64,000 bases of DNA from Paenarthrobacter sp. PH39-S1 (GTDB taxonomy: Bacteria > Actinomycetota > Actinomycetes > Actinomycetales > Micrococcaceae): the NCBI RefSeq assembly GCF_030063245.1, contig NZ_JASISR010000004.1, positions 116,938 to 180,937 on the forward strand, given 5' to 3'. How positions within the stretch are numbered: position 1 is the first letter of the stretch; the number at the start of each line of letters is the position of its first letter. The translations under genes and the position numbers were made by a program. This document shows, in pieces, positions 18,062 through 26,557 of the stretch. The notes below the pieces were generated by a model. That model saw only the letters and a program-made list of their open reading frames with translations. It was not told where the DNA came from and searched no databases.

Positions 18062-18235
18062 GGCATCCTCACGGTTCGCTCGGTTCGGCCCGGGTTTTGC
18101 CGTTAATGGCCTCTTCGGGATTCCTTACCCGGGCCGGAGGTAATTCAGACAGCAGGTGCCCAAGAGATTTCCCGGTGGCGCGTCTGCGCGCCTTCGGCCT
18201 ATGGTGAAGCGGGAATGCTGACGAAGGGAGAGCGC

Positions 18236-19477
18236 GTGGACCACGAGCCGATTGCGGATTTTGGCGGAGGAGCGGTGCGGGGAACCGGGGTGGGGCCGCT
18301 GCTGCAGCGCTTTCCCGACGTCCGCCGGATCGCCGTGTTGCGGGGTGGGGGCCTGGGAGATCTGATGTTTGCGCTGCCGGCGCTGCAGGCGCTGGCGGCG
18401 TGTTATCCCGAGGCCCAGCTCGTGCTGCTCGGCACGCCGGTGCATGCGACACTGCTCGGGGAGACGCACAGCCCGGTGCACCGGGTGGAGGTGCTGCCAT
18501 ACGCCGAGGGAGTGCGGCCGGGGCCGGAAGATCCGCTGGCGCAGGCAGGGTTCTTCGCGCGGATGCGTGCGGAGAACTTCGATCTTGCCGTCCAGCTGCA
18601 CGGTGGCGGACGGTATTCGAACCCCTTTCTCCTCGGGCTGGGGGCCCGGCACACCGTCGGCATGCGAACCCCGGATGCCGTCCGGCTGGAACGCACGATT
18701 CCGTACATTTACTATCAGCATGAACAGTCGAGGTCCCTCGAGGTCGCCGGTCTTGCCGGAGCCGCGTCGGTGGACCTGGAGACCAGGCTGCACCCCCGGG
18801 AAGAGGCCCGGCGCACCATCTGGGATCTGCTCCAAGGAAGCGCGCAGTCCCGGTCCCCGCTGCTGACGATTCATCCGGGCGCGACAGATGCGCGCCGCCG
18901 CTGGCCGGTGGAATCGTTCGCCCGAGTAGCCGCGGCCGCCGCGGCAGCCGGCAGCCGGGTGTTCGTCGTCGGGGACGAGGCGGATAAGGCGCTCGCGGAC
19001 GACGTCGTCGGGTTGGCGGCGGGGGACGGCGGCGCTGTGCGTTCCCTGGCCGGACGGCTGAGCCTTGGGGAGCTGACGGCGCTGCTGGTGGCCAGCGACG
19101 TCATGCTGGGTAACGACAGCGGCCCGCGTCACCTTGCGCAGGCGGTGGGTACGCCAACGGTGGGGATTTACTGGGTCGGCAATGCAATTAACGCGGGCGC
19201 GCTTGGCCGCACGCTGCACCGCCTCCACCTTTCCTGGGTGACCAACTGCCGGGTATGCGGTGTGGACGTCACCCAGGTTGGGTGGACGGCGGAGCGCTGT
19301 GCACATGACGAGTCCCTTGTCTCACCGATCCGACCCGAAGCGGTCTACGGGGACGTGCGGGACCTCACGGCCACGAGCCTTCTTCTTCGTGACAGATCAG
19401 CATCTCGCGCACTTCGCAGCCGATCGGTTGGGACAGCGCAAACAGAATGGCCTGTGCCACCCGTGCCGGGTCATTGA
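18236..19477 (+). CDS. GT9 family (heptosyltransferase-like) glycosyltransferase, copy 1
   Basis: A 413-residue protein with GT9 features. The N-terminal Rossmann start is IAVLRGGGLGDLMFALPALQAL, LTIHPGATDARRRWPVESFA opens the nucleotide-binding domain, and LGNDSGPRHLAQAVGTPTVGI is the donor loop seen in WaaC/WaaF. The GTG at 18236 follows AAGGGAG. Its last ~37 codons run antisense through the 3' end of the convergent SDR; the extra tail after residue ~375 has no counterpart in the family, so the native stop may have been lost. GT9 enzymes transfer heptose from ADP-heptose. A TATGGT -10 lies at 18200. Confidence 0.85.
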   Translation: MDHEPIADFGGGAVRGTGVGPLLQRFPDVRRIAVLRGGGLGDLMFALPALQALAACYPEAQLVLLGTPVHATLLGETHSPVHRVEVLPYAEGVRPGPEDPLAQAGFFARMRAENFDLAVQLHGGGRYSNPFLLGLGARHTVGMRTPDAVRLERTIPYIYYQHEQSRSLEVAGLAGAASVDLETRLHPREEARRTIWDLLQGSAQSRSPLLTIHPGATDARRRWPVESFARVAAAAAAAGSRVFVVGDEADKALADDVVGLAAGDGGAVRSLAGRLSLGELTALLVASDVMLGNDSGPRHLAQAVGTPTVGIYWVGNAINAGALGRTLHRLHLSWVTNCRVCGVDVTQVGWTAERCAHDESLVSPIRPEAVYGDVRDLTATSLLLRDRSASRALRSRSVGTAQTEWPVPPVPGH

Positions 19478-20066
19478 GCCGCGAATCGTCCTGCGGCTTG
19501 TACTGCTCATCCCGGTCGTCAAAGAAGTGCGTCTTCATGCCGCCCGGAATGATTGTAGTGACGCCGATCCGGCCCCCTGTTTCCGCCGCGAGTGCCTGGC
19601 TGAATCCGAGTACGCCGAACTTTGAAGCGCAGTAGGCGGTCGCGTCCGAGACGCCGCGCCTGGCCAGCGTTGAGGCGATGGTGATCACGCGGCCGTGCGA
19701 GGACGTCAGGTACGGCAGCGCGGCGCGGACCACGGAGACGGTGCCCAGCAGGTTGACGCTGATCACCTTTTCCCACTCGTCCGCCGGAACGTCGTCGAGC
19801 CTGCCGCAGCGGTCCGTCCCGGCTGCGGTGACGACGGCGTCGAGCCCGCCAAGCGTCTCGGCCGCCTGTTCAACGGCGGCCGTCACCGCTTCCCGGTCCG
19901 AGACGTCCACCTCAAAGGCCTTGGCGGCGGCCACGTTCCTGATATCGCGGTCCAGCACCACCGGCGTGCCGCCGGCTTCCAGAACGGCGCTCACGACGGC
20001 GGCGCCGAGGCCCGACGCTCCGCCGGTCACCAATACGCGCCCCGGGTTGAAGGTATTTGAGTTCAT
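19365..20066 (-). CDS. short-chain dehydrogenase/reductase
   Basis: A 233-residue SDR. The cofactor motif is VLVTGGASGLGAAVV at the N-terminus. D-V-S/D-R-E follows the acidic strand, the catalytic Ser is in ITIASTLARRG, and YCASKFG supplies Tyr and Lys. The ATG at 20066 follows GAGGACC; sequence upstream of this start has no coding features. It is too short for an HldD epimerase (about 310 residues) and lacks its C-terminal part. It lies 32 bp after hldE copy 2, probably last in the operon, perhaps reducing a sugar intermediate. Its 3' end overlaps the convergent GT9 by 113 bp. Confidence 0.87.
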   Translation of the reverse strand: MNSNTFNPGRVLVTGGASGLGAAVVSAVLEAGGTPVVLDRDIRNVAAAKAFEVDVSDREAVTAAVEQAAETLGGLDAVVTAAGTDRCGRLDDVPADEWEKVISVNLLGTVSVVRAALPYLTSSHGRVITIASTLARRGVSDATAYCASKFGVLGFSQALAAETGGRIGVTTIIPGGMKTHFFDDRDEQYKPQDDSRLNDPARVAQAILFALSQPIGCEVREMLICHEEEGSWP

Positions 20067-20098
20067 GATGGTCCTCACTTCTCGTTGACGTGCAGTTG

Positions 20099-21469
20099 TC
20101 AGCCAGCTTCCGAGAGGGCGGCTGCCAGTTTGCTGGTGGAATGTGCCGGGTAGTACGGGACGGTGACGGTTCGGCCGCCCCAGGAACGGATCAGCCCGGC
20201 TTCTGGAAGTTCGTCGGCGTCGTAGTCGGCGCCCTTGACCCACAGGTCCGGGCGCAGACGTTCCAGGGCCGGTTCCGGGGTGTCCTCCTCAAAGACGAGC
20301 ACGGCATCGACGCATTCCAGGGACAACAGCAGTTCCGCCCTGTCATGCTGGCCGATGATGGGCCGTTGGTCTCCCTTGAGCCTGCGGGTCGAGGCATCGG
20401 AGTTCAGGCAGACAATCAGGCAATCGCCCAGGGCCCGGGCAGCGGCCAGCGTCCGCGAATGACCGGCATGCAGCAGATCAAAACAGCCTCCGGTGGCCAC
20501 AACGGTGCCGCCTTTTTCCCTCGTCAGCTGCGCCACACGGAGGGCATCGATGCTGTCGGAGCGCATCTGCACCGGTTGGCCGCCCTGACGGAGTGTCAGC
20601 ACGCCGCCCGCGGCCAGGAAGGCCGCTGCCTCGTGGACAGCGGTATGTGCTGCACCCGCCAGATCCCGCCCGCTTCCCAGCTGCACTGCCAGGCTGGCGG
20701 CGAGGCGGTCACCGGCGCCGCAGGGATCGGCGACCTGCACCTTGGGTGCGGGGACGAGGTGCGGGACTCCGCCGTCACCGGTCAGCAGCATCGCCCCGCC
20801 GGCACCGAGGGTGACCAGTACGGCCCCGGTTTCCCAGCGCTGCAGTAAAACCGAACCGGCCAAGGCTGCGCCCGGAAGGGCATCCGCCGGAGCCCCGGCC
20901 ACAGCGGCCCGGGTGGCCTCCGAAAGGTTTGGTGTGACGACCGTCGAGCCGGGGACGGGGTCCGCCCCGGACGGGTGTGGATCCCACACCAGCGGAATCT
21001 CACCGGCGCGTTGCTGAAGTGCCTCGCGCAGACGGCCGTTGAACGTCAGGCCGCGGCCGTAGTCGGACACCAGCAAGATGTCCGCCTCGTTGACGGCAGC
21101 CAGCATCGCAGCCGTGACGTCGGGGACCGAAGCCGGACCGCAGCCCTCGTCGAAACGGACAATCGGCTGGCCCTGGGCGCGGATCCGGGACTTCACCGGT
21201 GTGGCGGCTCCCGAGGCGCCGGAGACTACGTCGAGACAGGCGAGCGCCCCACGCAGATCCGCCGCGGCACGGTCATCGGAGAGCACCGTGACAAGACGGA
21301 CCCGGTGGCCGTCCCGGGCGAGCATGGCGGCAACCAATCCCGCGCCGCCGGCCCGTCGGGTCACCCGGGAAACGTCCACCACCGGAACGGGAGCATCCGG
21401 GCACAGCCGGTCCGCGGTGCCATCCATGTCCACATCCAGCAGGACATCTCCCACGACGACGATATTCAT
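20099..21469 (-). CDS. hldE: bifunctional heptose-7-phosphate kinase / nucleotidyltransferase, HldE-like copy 2
   Basis: A 456-residue protein with the same two domains as the gene at 15084. The kinase has VVVGDVLLDVDMDG, RRAGGAGLVAAMLARDG and CGAGDRLAASLAVQ. The nucleotidyltransferase has GGCFDLLHAGHSRTL and VKGADYDADELPE. It is about 50 residues shorter in the kinase part than copy 1. The two proteins are clearly diverged paralogues, so they may act on different heptoses or use different nucleotides. The start overlaps the gmhA stop (ATGA). Confidence 0.85.
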   Translation of the reverse strand: MNIVVVGDVLLDVDMDGTADRLCPDAPVPVVDVSRVTRRAGGAGLVAAMLARDGHRVRLVTVLSDDRAAADLRGALACLDVVSGASGAATPVKSRIRAQGQPIVRFDEGCGPASVPDVTAAMLAAVNEADILLVSDYGRGLTFNGRLREALQQRAGEIPLVWDPHPSGADPVPGSTVVTPNLSEATRAAVAGAPADALPGAALAGSVLLQRWETGAVLVTLGAGGAMLLTGDGGVPHLVPAPKVQVADPCGAGDRLAASLAVQLGSGRDLAGAAHTAVHEAAAFLAAGGVLTLRQGGQPVQMRSDSIDALRVAQLTREKGGTVVATGGCFDLLHAGHSRTLAAARALGDCLIVCLNSDASTRRLKGDQRPIIGQHDRAELLLSLECVDAVLVFEEDTPEPALERLRPDLWVKGADYDADELPEAGLIRSWGGRTVTVPYYPAHSTSKLAAALSEAG

Positions 21470-22209
21470 TTGTTCCTCCCGGGCAAGCCGGCGGCCGCGC
21501 GTACCGGTCGTTGGGCCCGGGCGCGTGTTACTTCGGAGTCGAAGGCCCGGCAGAGAGCGTGCAAGGCAATCAGGTGCCCCTCCTGGGCATTCGCCGGGAG
21601 GGCATTGACGGCAATGAAGTCATCGCAGCTGCGGGTCAGGGGATTGGGTCCGCGCCCGGTCAGTGCCCAGGTGGATACGCCGGCCGCACGGGCCGCTTCC
21701 ACCGCCTTGAGTAAATTTGGGCTACGGCCGCTGGTGGAAATCAGCAGCAGCACGTCGCCTACCCTGCCATGGGCACGGACCTGGCGGGCGAAGATCTCCT
21801 CATAGCCGTAGTCGTTGCCGATCGCCGTCAGAGCGGACGTTTCCGCGTGCAGCGCGATCGCTGAAAAGGGTTCCCGTTCGCCGTCGAACCGGCCGACCAG
21901 TTCCGCGGTGAGGTGTTGGGCCTCGGCCGCGGAACCGCCGTTGCCGGCCGTGAGAAGACGCTGGCCGCTCATGAGCCGGCGGGCCAGATCCGTCCCCCAG
22001 CGGCTCAAATGGTTTGCCTCACGCCGCAGCGACTCAAGCGCTGGTGCCACGTTGTCCAGGTGCTGGAGCACGGACAGCAACGCGGGACCGGCCGCCCCGG
22101 GGGCCGCCGCCGTATCGGAATCGTGAAGCAGCCGGGGCGCCGGGTCGGAAGGGGGAGCCGGTTGGGCGGAGTTGGGTTCGGTAGGCGCCGTGATGGGTTC
22201 AGTGGTCAT
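21466..22209 (-). CDS. gmhA: SIS-domain phosphoheptose isomerase
   Basis: A 247-residue protein; residues about 55-235 form a SIS domain of the GmhA type. LLTAGNGGSAAEAQHLTAELVGRF contains the active-site Glu and substrate loop, SALTAIGNDYGYEEIFARQV follows, LISTSGRSPN is the second SIS loop, and AQEGHLIALHAL supplies the late Gln/His pair. It should isomerise sedoheptulose 7-phosphate to D-glycero-D-manno-heptose 7-phosphate. The first ~50 residues are an extra Pro/Ala-rich leader not found in E. coli GmhA. The start overlaps the GT4 stop (ATGA). This assignment fixes the cluster as heptose biosynthesis. Confidence 0.85.
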   Translation of the reverse strand: MTTEPITAPTEPNSAQPAPPSDPAPRLLHDSDTAAAPGAAGPALLSVLQHLDNVAPALESLRREANHLSRWGTDLARRLMSGQRLLTAGNGGSAAEAQHLTAELVGRFDGEREPFSAIALHAETSALTAIGNDYGYEEIFARQVRAHGRVGDVLLLISTSGRSPNLLKAVEAARAAGVSTWALTGRGPNPLTRSCDDFIAVNALPANAQEGHLIALHALCRAFDSEVTRARAQRPVRAAAGLPGRNK

Positions 22210-23528
22210 AATGCTGTACCTTCCATCCTGTGCAGGCCTTCCCCGTACAGGCCTCCCCGGTACAGGCCTTCCCTGTGCCGGTACCCCCTGGGCAGGTCAG
22301 CGCGGGACAGCAACGAACTGAGCGTGTTTTGATAGAATTTTTCGGTTTCGGCGGCAACCCGCTCCCACGAGTACCGGGAGCGGACCCTCGCTTGCCCGGC
22401 CCGTCCCAGCCGCGCCCGCAGGGTAGCGTCCCTCAACAGCTCACCAACGGCGTCGGCGATCGCCGACGGATTCATGGGCGGAACCTGGAGCCCGGTGGAA
22501 CGGTCGACGACGGTGTCGATCAGACCGCCAACCGCTGCGGCGACCACCGGAATGCCGCAGGCCATGGCCTCCAGCGGGACGATGCCAAAGGGCTCGTACC
22601 AGGGCGCACAGATGATCGCGTCGGCGCTGCGCAGCACCGCCGGCATGCTGTCCCGCGGCACCTGACCGCGCAGCGTCACGCGGTCCTCAACTCCCAGCTC
22701 CCGGGACAAGGCCAACAGACGGCGGGCCTCGGGATCGGCATCGAGCGCATGCGAATCGCCGGCCCCGCCCACCACGATGAGTTCGATGTCGTCGATCCCC
22801 GCCGCGCGCAGCAGCGGCAGGGCACGGATCACCAGATCCACGCCCTTACGGGGCACCAGCCGTCCCACACTGATGATCCGGTGCCGGCGTCCGCGGGCCT
22901 CCGCGGGACCGGTGGCGCAGAAAAGGTCCAGATCCACCCCGCAGGGTGCAATGGAGACCTTGGAACCGGAAACGCCCATCGTCTTGAGCTCGAAAAGCTC
23001 GTCTGAACATGTCGCGATGACCCGGTCGACGGCCCGTCCGACGGATGGCTCCAGCCACGCTCGTTCCGCGGGGCTGGTGTCCTGCGGGCCCTGATGGCGC
23101 CGCTTCACGGTGCCCAGGGCGTGGAACGTCTGGACCACCGGCACCGGGTAGCCGCCGCCGTCGAAGCGCCGCGCCGCATCAAGTGCGGCGACACCGGACA
23201 TCCAGAAGTGGGCGTGCACGACATCCGGCGGATGGTCACCCCAGTCGGCGGCCAATCCGTCTGCCAGCACGCTCATATAGGGCAGCAGCTCATCCTTGGG
23301 AATGTGTTCCGCGGGTCCGGCGCTGACATGCACCACCTCGAGCCCGGGCTGCACCCGGACCCGCTCCGGAAGGTCGCTGCTGTCCCGGCGCGTGTAGACG
23401 GTGACATCGTGGCCCCGGCCGGCCAAGGCCACCGAGAGGGCTGCAACGTGGACATTCTGACCACCGGCGTCGACGCCGCCCAAGGCAGCCAGCGGGCTGG
23501 CATGTTCGGAAACCATCGAAATCTTCAC
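22206..23528 (-). CDS. GT4 family glycosyltransferase
   Basis: A 440-residue GT-B enzyme. The N-terminus ISMVSEHASPLAALGG, then GGQNVHVAAL, and HAHFWMSG are typical of sucrose-synthase/MshA-like GT4 proteins. The donor site has SVGRLVPRKGVDLVI and the E-x7-E motif EPFGIVPLEAMACG near residue 340. The last ~25 residues are a repeat of REGLY/GGLY units from a 15-bp DNA duplication (22228-22290). The start overlaps the upstream glycosyltransferase stop (ATGA). The donor and acceptor are unknown; it probably builds the same glycan as the GT9 proteins. Confidence 0.87.
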   Translation of the reverse strand: MKISMVSEHASPLAALGGVDAGGQNVHVAALSVALAGRGHDVTVYTRRDSSDLPERVRVQPGLEVVHVSAGPAEHIPKDELLPYMSVLADGLAADWGDHPPDVVHAHFWMSGVAALDAARRFDGGGYPVPVVQTFHALGTVKRRHQGPQDTSPAERAWLEPSVGRAVDRVIATCSDELFELKTMGVSGSKVSIAPCGVDLDLFCATGPAEARGRRHRIISVGRLVPRKGVDLVIRALPLLRAAGIDDIELIVVGGAGDSHALDADPEARRLLALSRELGVEDRVTLRGQVPRDSMPAVLRSADAIICAPWYEPFGIVPLEAMACGIPVVAAAVGGLIDTVVDRSTGLQVPPMNPSAIADAVGELLRDATLRARLGRAGQARVRSRYSWERVAAETEKFYQNTLSSLLSRADLPRGYRHREGLYRGGLYGEGLHRMEGTAL

Positions 23529-24535
23529 AGCTGGCTCCTTGCCGTCATAGGTGTGCTCCGGCCCGTATCGCGGCGGCGGTGCGCATTTCCCAGCACTTCA
23601 TCCCAGGCGCGGAGGAAGGCTGCCAGACCGAACCTGGCGAGCACCGCCTCGCGGGCGGCCCTACCGCGTCTGCGGGCTTCCTCCGGGTCGTTGATCAGCT
23701 CGGACGCCGCCGCGCACAGATCCTCGATGCTGGTGGAAATGGCGCCGGCCTCGGGCGGGACGGCCCGGCTCGCCTCGGTGCTGGCGAGCGCAATCACCGG
23801 CATGCCCAAATGCATGGCCTCCAGAAGGGCAAGGCCCAGCGAGGTCCAGCGCATCGGGTGAAGATAGACCCGGCAGCGGCTCAGCTGCTGGTGCAGCACC
23901 GCCGAAGGAAGATCCCCGCGGACGGTCAGTGAGTCGGGCGCAAGTCCCAAGGCCTGCGGCAGATTCTGCCCTCCCATGCCGAAGACCTCCAGCGGAGCCC
24001 GCTGTGAAAAGCGCGGCAGCAGATCCGTTCCGGTGACCCGCCACCGACGCACCGGTTCGTTGATCACCACGCCAAGATGGGGGATCTCTCCGGTGTACAA
24101 ATACCCGGGATCGACAATCCCGTGCTCAATGACAACTGTCCGGGCGGCGCCGGTGTCCCAGAACAGTTGGTTAAAGTGAGTCACATGCACCACCGGGATG
24201 TCGGATTGGCCGGCCAGCGGGTGCAGCGACGTCGGCACATCCCCTTTCGGCGTGTTGTGCTCCAGGTAGACCGCAGGGATATCGCGGCCAGGGCGTCTGC
24301 CCAGGAGCTGTTCACAGGCGTCGAATTCTTCCGGACGCTGCAGGACGACGACGTCGACCTCAGCCTCCCGCAGGTCGGCCGCGTCCACCTCACGGGCATT
24401 GGCCGGCCAGTCCCGGCCGCCCCGGCCCAGGCCCCAGGATCCCCCTTCCGCGGTGACCGGCAGCAGGTATTCGTGCCCACCCTGGACGAATGCGTCCGTC
24501 CAGCCCCCGTGGACGTGCCACAACAGAACTTTCAC
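23525..24535 (-). CDS. GT-B glycosyltransferase
   Basis: A 336-residue glycosyltransferase. The first half has VLLWHVHGGWTDAF, VVLQRPEEFD, and AVYLEHNTPKGD. The second half has the donor-site pattern RCRVYLHPMRWTSLGLALLEAMHLGMPVIA, in which the E-x-M-x-x-G motif is clear. It is shorter than common GT4 enzymes and lacks a strong N-terminal Rossmann GG motif. This form is common in actinobacterial cell-envelope clusters. ATGA overlaps join it to both neighbours. Confidence 0.8.
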   Translation of the reverse strand: MKVLLWHVHGGWTDAFVQGGHEYLLPVTAEGGSWGLGRGGRDWPANAREVDAADLREAEVDVVVLQRPEEFDACEQLLGRRPGRDIPAVYLEHNTPKGDVPTSLHPLAGQSDIPVVHVTHFNQLFWDTGAARTVVIEHGIVDPGYLYTGEIPHLGVVINEPVRRWRVTGTDLLPRFSQRAPLEVFGMGGQNLPQALGLAPDSLTVRGDLPSAVLHQQLSRCRVYLHPMRWTSLGLALLEAMHLGMPVIALASTEASRAVPPEAGAISTSIEDLCAAASELINDPEEARRRGRAAREAVLARFGLAAFLRAWDEVLGNAHRRRDTGRSTPMTARSQL

Positions 24536-25614
24536 CGTTTCTTCACTTCCCTTCGGGTCTGCAGCGAGGAAACGCCGCTGAGCAGCCGGTCAACGGCTTC
24601 CGCCACCTCTTCGGGTGAGACGGACGTAAGGCACGGATGGCCCGGCACCGGGCACTCCCGCGCCCTGCTGAGCCGGCAGAGCGCGTTTTGATCCCCCAAC
24701 AGTTCCAAGGGAACACCGTAGGGAGCCCAGCGCACGGCCTGAACCACCGGCGAGAACAGCGAGACCACGGGAGTGCCGGTGGCCGCGGCCAGATGCGCCG
24801 GGCCTGTGTTGCCGGTAATGAGCACCGATGCCCCCGCCACGACTCCGGCGAGGGTGGCCAGATCGGTTTCCCCGCCCAGATCCAGCCCCGCCACACCGGC
24901 CACGGTGGCCGTGAGAGGGGTTTCGCCAGCGGAGCCGGTCACAACGACGCGGTACCCGGCGCCGCTGAGCAACTCGACCGCTGCCGCGTGGTGCAGCGCG
25001 GGCCACCGGCGCGAGGGTACAGCGGCGCCGGGATGGACGGCAATATAGGGCTCGGTCCCGACCAATGCGGTGACATCGGGGACATCCTTCACCCGCAGCC
25101 TCCCGTCGTCCCCGGGCCGGAGCAGGTAGCCGGCGGCACGGGCAATGGCAAGGGCCCGTTCCGCCTCGGGCTGGTCCTCCGGAAAGTCCTCGCCGGGACG
25201 GAGCCGGACATCCAACAAGGAGCCCGCATAGTCCGTGGAAGCTCCGGTGATCAGCGGGACCCCGGCCAGACGAAGCGCCAGAGCCAGTGGCAGGGGTGAC
25301 TGATGGAAGGAGGTCAGAATGACCGCCTCGTCCACGGCTGCGGCGCGGACAAAGTCGATCAGCTGCTGCATCAGCGCGGCACTCGCGGCCGGGGCGGGAT
25401 GGACGATCCAGGGGCACTCCCAGGTGAACTGGGCGGTAACTCCGGGCAACAATGCCCCTGCGGCTTCGCCCTGCGGGCCGGTGAGCAAAATCACGCCGGC
25501 CGGACGGGCGCCGACGCCGGTGCCACCTCCGCCGGCGATGGCCCGCACCGCCGGTCCCGCCAACAATACGTCCCCGGCGCTGTCGAGCCTGGCGACCAGA
25601 ACGCGCCGGGTCAT
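24532..25614 (-). CDS. GT9 family (heptosyltransferase-like) glycosyltransferase, copy 2
   Basis: A 360-residue GT9 protein. VLVARLDSAGDVLLAGPAVRAI is the N-terminal acceptor-side motif (usually R-x-x-x-x-GD). IAVHPGAAVPSRRWPALHHA and ITGNTGPAHLAAATGTPVVSLFSP form the donor domain. The C-terminal segment has Cys-rich CRLSRARECPVPGHPCL, as in several GT9 proteins. The ATG at 25614 is fixed by an ATGA overlap with gmhB; a longer in-frame start at 25662 would overlap it by 52 bp. It should transfer heptose from NDP-heptose. Confidence 0.87.
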   Translation of the reverse strand: MTRRVLVARLDSAGDVLLAGPAVRAIAGGGGTGVGARPAGVILLTGPQGEAAGALLPGVTAQFTWECPWIVHPAPAASAALMQQLIDFVRAAAVDEAVILTSFHQSPLPLALALRLAGVPLITGASTDYAGSLLDVRLRPGEDFPEDQPEAERALAIARAAGYLLRPGDDGRLRVKDVPDVTALVGTEPYIAVHPGAAVPSRRWPALHHAAAVELLSGAGYRVVVTGSAGETPLTATVAGVAGLDLGGETDLATLAGVVAGASVLITGNTGPAHLAAATGTPVVSLFSPVVQAVRWAPYGVPLELLGDQNALCRLSRARECPVPGHPCLTSVSPEEVAEAVDRLLSGVSSLQTRREVKKR

Positions 25615-26303
25615 CGGGGACTCCGCGCGGGCCGGAGGGCGTCCTTTGGGTCGTGTTGCCATTGGCTCTGCGCAATGGCAAGTCCCTGTTGCCGAAGCGG
25701 CACCTCAGCCTGTCCTAGGGTGGGGGTCGCGCAGATATCGAGCAGAAGTTGGAGTGCGGCGTCAAGGGTTTCCGCGACCAAACGACTCTGTGCCACCTCG
25801 TGGGCCAGAGTCACCGCCGTCGGCACCAGGACACCGACGGCCCCGGCAGCCCGGGCGGCGTCGACATCGGAGCCAATATCGCCAACAAAGGCCGTCCGGG
25901 ACGGTGATATCCCCAGTTCGCGGCACGCCGCGAAGATCATGCCGGGCTTGGGCTTGCGGCACCGACAGTCGCTGTGCGGGGCGTGCGGACAGATTTCCCA
26001 CACGTCAAAGGCGCCGAACAGAGCGTCTACCCGGCGGTTGACGGCTTCCACCTGGCTGCCGGTCAGGAGCCCGCGGGCGATTCCCGACTGATTGCTGAGG
26101 ACACCGGTCCGAACGCCGGCCCGGCGCACGGTGGCTACGGCGTTTACGGCTCCCGGTATTGGTACGACCAGCTCCGGATCCGAGTTATAAGGCTCGTCCA
26201 CCACCAGCGTTCCGTCACGATCAAAGAGGACGGCATCAAAAAGGACGGCCAAAGATGGCGTGATCGCCGTCCGGGCCTTTTCGTCCTCGCCGGTACTCGT
26301 CAT
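25611..26303 (-). CDS. gmhB: HAD-IIIA phosphatase, D,D-heptose 1,7-bisphosphate 7-phosphatase-like
   Basis: A 230-residue HAD protein. Motif I is LFDRDGTLVVDEPYN with both Asp residues; motif II VLSNQSGIARG; the zinc loop CPHAPHSDCRCRKPKPGM has the C-x-H and C-x-C ligands of GmhB; motif IV FVGDIGSDVDAARAAG. GmhB removes the 7-phosphate between the kinase and nucleotidyltransferase steps of HldE. The ATG at 26303 is preferred over the TTG at 26321; GGGGA lies ten bases upstream. The C-terminal ~60 residues after the HAD core are an extra helical tail. It opens the six-gene overlapping chain. Confidence 0.85.
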   Translation of the reverse strand: MTSTGEDEKARTAITPSLAVLFDAVLFDRDGTLVVDEPYNSDPELVVPIPGAVNAVATVRRAGVRTGVLSNQSGIARGLLTGSQVEAVNRRVDALFGAFDVWEICPHAPHSDCRCRKPKPGMIFAACRELGISPSRTAFVGDIGSDVDAARAAGAVGVLVPTAVTLAHEVAQSRLVAETLDAALQLLLDICATPTLGQAEVPLRQQGLAIAQSQWQHDPKDALRPARSPR

Positions 26304-26557
26304 AAAGGCACTGTTCCCCAATGAATGCGGAGCTAAACAGGGCCCGTAGAAGTTCTTCTGCGCGTCTTAGGAACCACACACGGCAGGGCAGCGCTTTGGG
26401 CAGTCGTTCCAGGGATGAAGCAGGCCGGCAAAGCGGGCCGGCGAAGCGGGCCAAAGGCGCCGGAAGATGTGGACCGGTATGCGCTGTCGGGGGGAGGGCA
26501 GTAAGGTGTGGCGATATGGCCGTAGGCCGCCCAAATGATTTCCTCAGAAGGAGCCGC

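Noticed and set aside
19365..20066. SDR of the heptose operon as an HldD-type ADP-heptose 6-epimerase
   Set aside because: At 233 residues it is too short and is a classical SDR, not the extended type that HldD belongs to.
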